Assembly (NCBI GenBank): GCA_030158535.1
Contig: JAOASV010000277.1
Coordinates: 1-5,817, forward strand
Reading direction: 5' to 3'
Length of the DNA: 5,817 bases
Source of the DNA: Sediminibacterium sp.
GTDB taxonomy: Bacteria; Bacteroidota; Bacteroidia; Chitinophagales; Chitinophagaceae
Below, in pieces: positions 1 through 5,502 of the stretch; position 1 is the first letter of the stretch, and every line of letters starts with the position of its first letter. The translations under genes were made by a program, and so were the position numbers. The notes under the pieces are model-generated. The model ran no database searches. It was not told where the DNA came from and saw only the letters and a list, made by a program, of their open reading frames with translations.

Positions 1-26
1 AAAATTGCTGTTTAATTTAGTTAGTC

Positions 27-1049
27 TCAGTTTGCCGCTAAGCTATTTAAAACGTTGATGTCTTTGGTGTTACCATTATACTGAGAAAAGTCAAATGGTT
101 GAGGACGAAGATCTCTTTGTAAATCAACGTTTACGAAGTAGAATAATTTATTTTTTGTAATAGCTCCACCTAATCTAAAACCATAAGTTTTTTTAGAGAA
201 GTTATTAAGTCTTGTTGCATTTTCTTTTAAACCAGTTGGTGTTTTACCAGCTAAATCTTGGTTTTGTAAGAAGTAGTAAACTGATGCAGAAGTTTTGTTG
301 GTACCTGATCTAGTGATCGCATTGATACCACCACCTGTAAAGTTACCTAGTGATGCATCAAAAGGAGAGATAACAACTTGGAACTGATCAATCGCATCGA
401 TAGATAATGGAGCGATAGCAGCTTGACCACCATTGGTACCTGAAGCAGATAAACCAAATACGTCATTGTTAATTGCACCATCCACATAGAATGCATTGTA
501 ACGGTTGTTCTGGCCTGCAATTGATACAGCACCTTCAGAACCGTTTACCAATTTAGCTTGAGGAACTGCACGTAAGTAATCGTAAATGTTACGACCTACT
601 GTAGGTAAGTTCGCCATTTTATCACGACCAATTGTAGTTTCAGCACCACCTTTACCAGAAGTTTCAGTAGTCTTACGTAAAGAACTTACTGTTACATTTC
701 CGAGGTTGTTCACTTTAGAGGCAAGGGCGAAATCAACTTTTAAAACATCTCCTAAGCTAAGGTAGAGGTCAGTCTTTTTTTCGTTTGCATAATTTAAAAA
801 AGAAACTTCAACAATGTATGGACCACCAGGGTTCATATTGCTGATGTCAAAACGGCCACCCGCACGGCTCTGAACGCGGTAGGTAGTACCGGTAGGCTCA
901 TGGGTTGCTGTTACGGTTGCGCCAACTAATACCTCACCGGTATTTGTTTTAACAGAACCACTCAGGCTACTGGTGGTGTTCTGTGCTAGTGCAAATGCAG
1001 GTAGGATTAATACCGCAAGTACAAATTGCAAGAGTTTTTTACTAAGCAT
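27..1049 (-). CDS. Oar-like TonB-dependent receptor, N-terminal part, frame broken near window edge
   Basis: Outer-membrane TonB-dependent receptor of the Oar-like type with a carboxypeptidase-regulatory-like N-terminus; substrate unknown. The ATG is followed by a clear signal peptide (residues 1-22, ending ALA before Q23). Residues about 28-110 form the regulatory-like beta-sandwich (SLSGSVKTNTGEVLVGATV, then GGRFDISNMNPGGPY). Residues about 130-250 are the plug, with NNRYNAFYVDGAINNDVFG, the DAIDQFQVVISPFDA region and GGGINAITRSGT, all characteristic of Oar-like proteins. Barrel strands begin near 253 (ASVYYFLQNQDLAGK). Family members are usually about 1000 residues or more, but this frame ends at residue 340 with TGA (29-27), a few strands into the barrel. 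Another frame is open from 42 to position 1, and one extra A in the AAA at 33-31 would join them as AAKLRLTKL. I infer a single-base loss, either a sequencing error or a real pseudogenising mutation. Most Arg codons are CGT, which may hint at high expression. The family call is confident; completeness is not. Confidence 0.85.
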   Translation of the reverse strand: MLSKKLLQFVLAVLILPAFALAQNTTSSLSGSVKTNTGEVLVGATVTATHEPTGTTYRVQSRAGGRFDISNMNPGGPYIVEVSFLNYANEKKTDLYLSLGDVLKVDFALASKVNNLGNVTVSSLRKTTETSGKGGAETTIGRDKMANLPTVGRNIYDYLRAVPQAKLVNGSEGAVSIAGQNNRYNAFYVDGAINNDVFGLSASGTNGGQAAIAPLSIDAIDQFQVVISPFDASLGNFTGGGINAITRSGTNKTSASVYYFLQNQDLAGKTPTGLKENATRLNNFSKKTYGFRLGGAITKNKLFYFVNVDLQRDLRPQPFDFSQYNGNTKDINVLNSLAAN

Positions 1050-1068
1050 AAGTTTGATTTTTCAGCTG

Positions 1069-1101
1069 CAAAGAAAACGAATATTCCGCTACTAATTTCA
1101 A
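1069..1101 (-). promoter_or_regulatory. Candidate promoter of the TonB-dependent receptor gene
   Basis: Read on the minus strand, TTG (1101-1099) is followed after 22 bp by TTTCTTTG (1076-1069), which matches the Bacteroidota -7 consensus TAnnTTTG at all but the second position and is followed by CA. The box ends 19 nt before the ATG, much like the box upstream of the PD40 gene (20 nt). The terminator at 1152-1177 separates this gene from phoH, so a promoter of its own is expected here. The match is imperfect, so the call is tentative. Confidence 0.35.
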
Positions 1102-1151
1102 CAGAGTATTAACAAATCGGTACTTTTTAGGTAAAAACTCCCTTTTTTAGC

Positions 1152-1177
1152 AAAAAACCCCCTTTTTGAGGGGGTTT
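1152..1177 (-). terminator. Rho-independent terminator of phoH
   Basis: On the minus strand AAACCCCC (1177-1170) and GGGGGTTT (1162-1155) form a perfect 8-bp stem with a 7-nt loop. The T tract runs on to 1152, giving six T in all after the five G. It lies 35 bp past the phoH stop codon and ahead of the receptor gene on the same strand. It should therefore end the phoH transcript and insulate the receptor gene. On the plus strand only three T follow the stem, and no plus-strand gene ends nearby. Confidence 0.88.
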
Positions 1178-1212
1178 AGGTGTTCAGAAGGGTAATTTAG
1201 GGGTTGCAAAGG

Positions 1213-2193
1213 CTATCTTTTACCATAGGCTTCCTCTTCTTTTTCGTGTTCTTTGTCATAGGCCTTGATAATGGCTTTCACCAATTTGTGTCTTACCACG
1301 TCTTCTTCGGTTAGGGCTATATGAGAAATTCCTTCAATATTTTGTAAAATCCGGCTCGCTTTTTCAAGTCCGCTGCGCATATTTCGGGGTAAATCTATTT
1401 GGGTAGGGTCTCCAGTAATAATAGCTTTTGCATTGGCACCAATACGCGTTAAAAACATTTTTAATTGCAGGTCATTGCTGTTTTGAGCTTCATCCAAAAT
1501 GATAAATGCATTGTCAAGTGTTCTTCCGCGCATGTAGGCAAGTGGCGCAATTTCGATGGTGCGCGTACTCATGTAATAGCCCAATTTTTCGGCAGGAATC
1601 ATGTCGTCAAGGGCATCATATAAAGGACGCAAATACGGATCAATTTTTTCTTTTAAATCGCCAGGTAAAAAACCTAAACTTTCTCCTGCTTCTACAGCGG
1701 GTCTTGTTAAAATTATTTTTTTAACGACTTTGTTTTTAAGTGCACGCACTGCAAGTGCTACTGCGGTATATGTTTTACCGGTACCAGCGGGTCCAATGGC
1801 AAAAACGATATCGTTTTTATCGGCAGCAGCCACCATTTTTTTCTGATTCGGTGTTCTTGCTCTAACCGTTTTTCCGTTAGGTCCAAACACTAAAATATCA
1901 TTTGGATTTTTGTCTATAAAATGATCCGTAACTTCTGCGTCATCGCCGCCTAAAATTTGCTCGAAATAAGATTCACTCAAGTGGCCGTTGCGTTCTAAGT
2001 ATTGCAGTACTAAGTTTACTTTTTCTTTCGCAATATCTATTTGTTCAGGGGCACCACTTAATTTTAATTGAGTACCGCGCGACAAAATTTTTAGAAGGGG
2101 AAATCTCTTTTTTAAAACGTCTAATTTTCCGTTGTTTACGCCAAAAAATTCGATGGGGTTTACGGAGTCTAGGTTGATAATTGTCTCTGTCAA
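1213..2193 (-). CDS. phoH: PhoH family ATPase (PhoH-like protein)
   Basis: Cytoplasmic P-loop ATPase of the PhoH family, 326 residues, the normal length. Family members are linked to RNA metabolism, ribosome function and stress; the precise role is not settled. Residues about 1-90 are the N-terminal part with the KH-like segment (LKILSRGTQLKLSGAPEQI, 35-53). The ATPase domain has Walker A GPAGTGKT (134-141), TRPAVEAGESLGFLPGDL (163-180), Walker B IILDEAQN (231-238), the TGDPTQIDLPR motif (260-270) and the C-terminal VVRHKLV (299-305). All are intact. The start is TTG (2193-2191): the upstream frame has no ATG before a stop, the first internal ATG (residue 120) would remove the whole N-terminal domain, and the protein from TTG lines up with the usual family N-terminus (ETIINLDSVNPIEFFG). 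The C-terminus is a short charged tail (DKEHEKEEEAYGKR). The stop is TAG. A strong terminator follows, and a promoter candidate lies upstream, so the gene may be transcribed alone or as the last gene after rpe. Confidence 0.96.
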   Translation of the reverse strand: MTETIINLDSVNPIEFFGVNNGKLDVLKKRFPLLKILSRGTQLKLSGAPEQIDIAKEKVNLVLQYLERNGHLSESYFEQILGGDDAEVTDHFIDKNPNDILVFGPNGKTVRARTPNQKKMVAAADKNDIVFAIGPAGTGKTYTAVALAVRALKNKVVKKIILTRPAVEAGESLGFLPGDLKEKIDPYLRPLYDALDDMIPAEKLGYYMSTRTIEIAPLAYMRGRTLDNAFIILDEAQNSNDLQLKMFLTRIGANAKAIITGDPTQIDLPRNMRSGLEKASRILQNIEGISHIALTEEDVVRHKLVKAIIKAYDKEHEKEEEAYGKR

Positions 2194-2221
2194 CTTACTT
2201 GGTTTTAGTGAGGTAGTTATC

Positions 2222-2253
2222 CAAATTTAACTGATTGGACACTACTTCTCCAA
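2222..2253 (-). promoter_or_regulatory. Candidate phoH promoter
   Basis: On the minus strand, TTG (2253-2251), a 21-bp spacer and TAAATTTG (2229-2222) match the Bacteroidota TTG/TAnnTTTG promoter form, with a perfect -7 box. The box ends 28 nt before the TTG start codon of phoH, which leaves a short leader. It sits in the 106-bp gap between rpe and phoH, which is large enough for independent transcription. I see no clear terminator after rpe, so read-through from rpe remains possible. Confidence 0.5.
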
Positions 2254-2299
2254 GCCTTATTTATAAACAAATTGTGAATATTTTTTTAAACAATACGGT

Positions 2300-2947
2300 C
2301 TACATCGCTTTTAAGGCAGCAATGGTTTGCGTAGGGTTTTCCGATTTAAAAACGGTATTGCCAGCCACTAATACATCAGCGCCGGCAGCAATCATTTGAG
2401 GTGCATTTACAAGCGTAACGCCACCATCAATTTGAATAAGGGTGCTGCTATTTTTTGCTGTAATCAGCGCTTTTAATTCGGCAATTTTTTGGATGGTTTG
2501 TGGGATGAATTGTTGGCCACCAAAACCTGGGTTTACGCTCATCAAACAAACAACGTCAATGTCTTGAATCACATCAACAAGAGTTTGGATAGGCGTGTGC
2601 GGATTCAGTGCTACACCGGCTTTCATGCCTAGTTGTTTCGCTTGTTGTAAATTTCTATGTAAGTGCGGACAGGCTTCTATGTGAACTGTGTAAACATCAG
2701 CGCCTGCTTTTTTAAAAGCTTCAGCATATTTTTCTGGTTCTAAAATCATAACGTGCACATCGCAAATTTTGGATGTTGCTTTTCTGATTTGCTCGATAAT
2801 GGGTAAGCCAAAACTAATATTGGGTACAAACCTGCCATCCATAACATCGAGGTGAAACCAATCGGCAGCACTATTATTGAGCATGTCGCAATCTTTTTGT
2901 AGCTCTAAAAAATTGGCACTTAATAACGAAGGAGCAATGATGGGCAT
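2300..2947 (-). CDS. rpe: Ribulose-phosphate 3-epimerase
   Basis: Cytoplasmic enzyme of the pentose phosphate pathway that interconverts D-ribulose 5-phosphate and D-xylulose 5-phosphate (EC 5.1.3.1). It is a single TIM barrel of 215 residues, full length for the family. Visible signatures are the N-terminal IAPSLLSANF (4-13, with Ser10 expected to contact substrate), FHLDVMDGRFVPN (31-43, with metal ligand H32 and catalytic D34), DVHVMI (63-68, metal ligand H65), the flexible loop SVNPGFGGQ (137-145), IQIDGGV (171-177, with D174 as metal ligand and second catalytic Asp) and the phosphate-binding AGNTVF near the end (195-200). No key residue is missing. The start is ATG and the stop is TAG. 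It begins 42 bp after the TPR lipoprotein gene on the same strand with no good promoter between, so the two are probably co-transcribed; that pairing has no obvious metabolic meaning. Confidence 0.97.
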   Translation of the reverse strand: MPIIAPSLLSANFLELQKDCDMLNNSAADWFHLDVMDGRFVPNISFGLPIIEQIRKATSKICDVHVMILEPEKYAEAFKKAGADVYTVHIEACPHLHRNLQQAKQLGMKAGVALNPHTPIQTLVDVIQDIDVVCLMSVNPGFGGQQFIPQTIQKIAELKALITAKNSSTLIQIDGGVTLVNAPQMIAAGADVLVAGNTVFKSENPTQTIAALKAM

Positions 2948-2989
2948 ATACAGGTTTTGCGCAAATTTCTGCTTTTTTAAGCAACCACG

Positions 2990-3799
2990 CTAGTTTTTTG
3001 AAGCTTTTATTCTAGAAATGGCAGCGGATGCTTCGGATAAGCTATTGTCTAGGTTAAATGCTAGTTGATACGCGTTTATAGCTTTGTCTGGTTGGCCTAA
3101 TTTTTCGAGACATTTGGCGGTCCAGTAATGTCCTCTAGCATCGGTGGGTTTTACAGCGGTAGCCGTTTCAAAAATTTCTTTAGCAAGCGAATATTTTTGT
3201 TGATCGAAATAGATCCATCCAATTTCTAGATACGCATCTAAGTAATAATAATTTTGTTGAATACATCTATTAAAGTTTTCTATGGCAACTTCGGTATTGC
3301 CCGTGTTTTCATAATAGAGTCCAGCAATGTAATAGCTATGTGCAATATAGGTCCTGTCCGGCTTTTGCTTGGTAACATCACTGCATAAACGAAGTGCCAA
3401 TTTGTTTTTTTGTGCAGCATATAAATTAGCAAGGGTTAGTAGAACATCTGGTGAGTTATAAATGTCGGCTGCATTCGAAAAACATTTAATGGCGAGTGCT
3501 GTGTCTTTGTTATGAATGGCTAATTCTCCTTTTCTAAACCAGTTGCCATAATTGCCCGGATCTTTTACAATTAGGGAGTCAATTTGTTGGATTGCCTCTT
3601 TTGTTAAATGCAGGCTATCCATGGTGTCAATGAGCTGAACGCGCAGCTCGGTGCTATCCGGGAAACGCTCAATTTCTTCTAGTAAATCTTGTACAAAAAC
3701 AGGATATCCAACCAATTTGTTATTGGTATTTACCTTTTCTTTTGGGTTGTTACAAGCAAAAGTGCCAAGGGTAAAAGCAAAAAATAGAATAAAGCGCAT
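2990..3799 (-). CDS. Tetratricopeptide repeat lipoprotein
   Basis: Probable membrane-anchored TPR protein, 269 residues from the ATG at 3799; function unknown. The N-terminus MRFILFFAFTLGTFAC reads as a short lipoprotein signal peptide with Cys16 as the lipidated residue. The lipobox (TFAC) is looser than the classical LAGC, but CNNPKEK after it is typical of a lipoprotein linker. From about residue 50 come roughly six degenerate TPR units: about 51-83, 84-117 (GNWFRKGELAIHNKDTALAI), 118-150, 153-184 (YYIAGLYYENTGNTEVAI), 187-220 (AYLEIGWIYFDQQKYSLAK) and 221-254 (GHYWTAKCLEKLGQPDKAI). TPRs usually mediate protein-protein contacts. The frame also has an ATG at 3847, but that start would bury the signal peptide behind 16 poor-quality residues and run through the divergent promoter region, so I prefer 3799. 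The gene is probably co-transcribed with rpe 42 bp downstream. The choice of start is inference; TPR content is clear. Confidence 0.85.
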   Translation of the reverse strand: MRFILFFAFTLGTFACNNPKEKVNTNNKLVGYPVFVQDLLEEIERFPDSTELRVQLIDTMDSLHLTKEAIQQIDSLIVKDPGNYGNWFRKGELAIHNKDTALAIKCFSNAADIYNSPDVLLTLANLYAAQKNKLALRLCSDVTKQKPDRTYIAHSYYIAGLYYENTGNTEVAIENFNRCIQQNYYYLDAYLEIGWIYFDQQKYSLAKEIFETATAVKPTDARGHYWTAKCLEKLGQPDKAINAYQLAFNLDNSLSEASAAISRIKASKN

Positions 3800-3802
3800 C
3801 TT

Positions 3803-3836
3803 CAAAAATAGCACCAATATTTGTATCTCATGACAA
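3803..3836 (-). promoter_or_regulatory. Candidate leftward promoter of the TPR-rpe unit
   Basis: On the minus strand TTG (3836-3834), a 23-bp spacer and TATTTTTG (3810-3803) give a perfect TAnnTTTG box at the upper end of the accepted spacing. The box ends only 3 nt before the preferred ATG of the TPR gene (3799), so a transcript from it would be leaderless or nearly so. The TTG lies inside the inverted repeat at 3827-3840. Confidence 0.45.
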
Positions 3837-3840
3837 TGAG
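3827..3840. repeat. Perfect inverted repeat, possible operator, in divergent promoter region
   Basis: CTCAT and ATGAG are perfect 5-bp arms separated by GACA. The repeat lies between the two divergent -7 boxes, overlaps the candidate -33 element of the leftward promoter, and ends directly next to the CTGACA that may act upstream of the rightward box. That position would suit an operator controlling both directions. The arms are short, so chance occurrence in AT-rich DNA is quite possible. Confidence 0.3.
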
Positions 3841-3874
3841 CTGACATAAAAACCTAGAAACATGCTTACTTTTG
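3841..3874 (+). promoter_or_regulatory. Candidate rightward promoter of the PD40 gene
   Basis: TACTTTTG (3867-3874), followed by CA, is a perfect match to the Bacteroidota -7 consensus and ends 20 nt before the ATG at 3895. The upstream element is weak: there is no TTG at the right distance, only CTG at 3841-3843 (spacer 23 bp), within a CTGACA. The -7 box is well supported; the -33 element is not. Confidence 0.5.
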
Positions 3875-3894
3875 CATCCTCTTAACACGTATTT

Positions 3895-4977
3895 ATGAAA
3901 TTATTTACCGCTTTTTGTTTGTTTTTATCAACGCTATTTGTGTCATCAACATTTGCGCAGTATGCAACCCAGGACTCGGTTCATTTTGCCGGCGAAAAAT
4001 ATTTTAAAAATGTTAGACAGTTAACATTTGGTGGCGATAATGCTGAAGCGTATTGGAGTTATGACGGAAAGTCTATTGTGTTTCAAAAAACGAATCCAAA
4101 AGAAGGTGTCTTTTGTGATCAAATATTTGTTGGTAAAGTTCCTGTATCGGATGCGCAAAAGTTTACACCAACAATGATTGGTACAGGGAAGGGAAGATCT
4201 ACCTGTGCTTATTTTTTACCAGATGGTAAACATATCATTTATGCTTCTACACATTTAGGTGCAGATAGTTGTCCGCCAGTTCCTGATAGAGCAAAATATG
4301 GCAATAAATATATTTGGCCACTCTATAATAGTTACGACATTTTTATGGCAGATATGTCAGGAAAAATTACAAAACAAATTACCAGCGCTAAGGGGTATGA
4401 TGCAGAAGCAACACTTTCTCCAGATGGTAAAAAAATGATTTACTGTTCTGATAAAAGTGGTGACTTAGAACTCTATGTAATGGATTTAAAATCAGGTAAA
4501 GAAATTCGTGTAACCAACGAGTTAGGATACGATGGTGGTGCATGGTTTAGCCCCGACGGAACAAAAATTGTTTGGCGCGCGAGCAGACCTAAAACACCAG
4601 AAGCCATTAAAGAATACAAAGAATTATTAGCAGAAGGGATGGTGGCACCAACTAATATGGAAGTGTTTGTTGCGAATGCGGATGGTTCTAATGCAAAACA
4701 AATTACCGCACTTGGCCAGGCCAATTGGGCGCCAAATTTTACGCCCGATGGAAAGCATATTATTTTTTGTAGCAACCACGAATACAAAAGAGGATTTCCA
4801 TTTAACATGTACCGTATAGATTTGGAAGGAAAGGGGCTTGAAAAAATTAGTAGAGACAAAGGTTTTGATGCGTTTCCTATGTTTAGCCCTGATGGTAAAA
4901 AAATTATTTTTGCTTCTAACCGAAACAATGGCGGTACAAGAGACACCAACTTGTTTATTGCAGACTGGGTAGAATAA
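3895..4977 (+). CDS. Secreted PD40/TolB-like beta-propeller protein
   Basis: Probably exported to the periplasm or envelope: residues 1-21 are a signal peptide (MKLFTAFCLFLSTLFVSSTFA, cleavage before Q22). The rest of the 360 residues consists of six WD40-like PD40 repeats centred on YDGKSIVFQ (56-64), LPDGKHIIYAS (108-118), SPDGKKMIYCSD (175-186), SPDGTKIVWRAS (219-230), TPDGKHIIFCSN (283-294) and SPDGKKIIFASN (331-342), consistent with a six-bladed propeller like that of TolB. Two intervening segments are longer than the rest: about 119-147, rich in Pro and Tyr, and the helical segment TPEAIKEYKELLAEGMVAPT (234-253). No catalytic domain is attached, so a binding or scaffold role is more likely than an enzymatic one, but the partner is unknown. 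It is not the canonical TolB, since it lacks that protein's N-terminal domain and no tol/pal genes are nearby. Transcribed divergently from the TPR gene; followed after 39 bp by a membrane-protein gene in the same direction. Confidence 0.88.
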   Translation: MKLFTAFCLFLSTLFVSSTFAQYATQDSVHFAGEKYFKNVRQLTFGGDNAEAYWSYDGKSIVFQKTNPKEGVFCDQIFVGKVPVSDAQKFTPTMIGTGKGRSTCAYFLPDGKHIIYASTHLGADSCPPVPDRAKYGNKYIWPLYNSYDIFMADMSGKITKQITSAKGYDAEATLSPDGKKMIYCSDKSGDLELYVMDLKSGKEIRVTNELGYDGGAWFSPDGTKIVWRASRPKTPEAIKEYKELLAEGMVAPTNMEVFVANADGSNAKQITALGQANWAPNFTPDGKHIIFCSNHEYKRGFPFNMYRIDLEGKGLEKISRDKGFDAFPMFSPDGKKIIFASNRNNGGTRDTNLFIADWVE

Positions 4978-4989
4978 TTCCAAATCCAC

Positions 4990-4997
4990 TATATTAG
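4990..4997 (+). promoter_or_regulatory. Weak -7-like box before the four-helix membrane protein gene
   Basis: TATATTAG differs from TAnnTTTG at one position, is followed by CA and ends 19 nt before the ATG at 5017, a distance close to those of the boxes before the PD40 gene and the receptor gene. No TTG lies 17-23 bp upstream; TGG at 4966-4968 is the nearest approach. It may be a weak internal promoter, or the gene may simply be read through from the PD40 gene. Confidence 0.22.
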
Positions 4998-5016
4998 CAT
5001 TACAAAATCAAACACT

Positions 5017-5490
5017 ATGGCAACAGGACTTTTACATTTACATAATTTTTTACGCTGGGTAATTTTAGTTTTATTGCTTATTTCAATTGTAAAAGCATAC
5101 ACTGGATGGCAGTCTAAAAAAGAGTTTGCCGCTGCCGATAAAAAAACTTGGCTATTGACAATGATAGCCGGGCATATCACTTTGTTGTTAGGTTTGTATC
5201 AAGTGCTAGCAGGTCGCATCGGTATTTTAACAACAGAAGTTGCCGCTGGTACTTCTGTAATGAAAGATAAATTTTTACGTTTCTTTTGGGTAGAGCATCC
5301 AGTTACCATGATTGCTGCGATTGTTTTTTTAACACTCGCTCATGGCGTTGCTAAAAAGAATTTGGATAGTACCACCAAGTATAAAAAAGCGTTTTACTTT
5401 TTTGTAATTGCGCTGGTATTAATTTTAGCGGGTGTGCCTTGGCCGTTTAGAGGCATCGAAATTGCGCGTCCACTATTTCCGGGCATGTAA
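5017..5490 (+). CDS. Four-helix integral membrane protein with conserved-looking histidines, possibly cytochrome b-like
   Basis: Integral membrane protein of 157 residues with four predicted transmembrane segments (about 12-28, 45-65, 92-111 and 124-142); function not established. Histidines sit in or next to the helices: H7 and H9 in the opening LLHLHNFLRW, H53 in helix 2 (AGHITLLLG), H94 at the start of helix 3 (WVEHPVTM) and H109 at its end (LAHGVAKK). The C-terminus carries VPWPFRGIEIARP. Small Bacteroidota proteins with this LHxHxxLRW opening and PWPFR ending are, from memory, often labelled 'cytochrome B', presumably because the helix histidines could bind haem; that label is not backed by experiment I know of. 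The ATG start fits the first helix well. The gene lies 39 bp after the PD40 gene and may share its transcript. It ends 12 bp from the stop of the converging phosphoesterase gene. Confidence refers to a real membrane-protein gene; the haem idea is speculative. Confidence 0.85.
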   Translation: MATGLLHLHNFLRWVILVLLLISIVKAYTGWQSKKEFAAADKKTWLLTMIAGHITLLLGLYQVLAGRIGILTTEVAAGTSVMKDKFLRFFWVEHPVTMIAAIVFLTLAHGVAKKNLDSTTKYKKAFYFFVIALVLILAGVPWPFRGIEIARPLFPGM

Positions 5491-5502
5491 TTGAATACCC
5501 AT

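Noticed and set aside
347..532. Minus-strand 61-codon frame inside the receptor gene
   Set aside because: It lies in an alternative frame across the conserved plug region and its composition (many Met and Leu) is an artefact of the receptor's codons.
1506..1846. Two overlapping plus-strand open frames opposite phoH
   Set aside because: They lie across the Walker A and neighbouring conserved motifs of phoH on the opposite strand, with no plausible product.
2971..2982. GCTT-TTTT-AAGC hairpin between the TPR gene and rpe as a terminator
   Set aside because: The stem has only four base pairs, and no T tract follows it on the minus strand.
2962..2985. GAAATTTG box with nearby TTG upstream of rpe as a promoter
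   Set aside because: The first base of the -7 box is wrong and the TTG is only 12 bp away, too close; co-transcription with the TPR gene is simpler.
3651..3833. Plus-strand 60-codon frame opposite the TPR lipoprotein's N-terminus
   Set aside because: It is antisense to the signal peptide and linker of the TPR gene, and its basic, Ser-rich product resembles no known family.
4473..4949. Minus-strand open frame of 158 codons opposite the PD40 gene
   Set aside because: It is an antisense shadow: its recurring LPSGL, FPSGV and VPSGL stretches are the complement of the repeated SPDGK/TPDGK codons of the real gene, and it has no domain or signal of its own.
4627..4989. Second minus-strand open frame of 120 codons in the same region
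   Set aside because: It is fully antisense to the PD40 gene and low in recognisable features, and it lies in yet another frame from the 158-codon one; the PD40 coding sense explains the region.
4989..5180. Minus-strand 63-codon frame opposite the start of the four-helix membrane protein
   Set aside because: It is antisense to the well-supported membrane protein and has no recognisable motif.
5481..5500. GGGCAT...ATACCC pairing between the convergent genes as a terminator
   Set aside because: Only three G-C pairs, a mismatch and two A-T pairs form, with no T run directly after on either strand.
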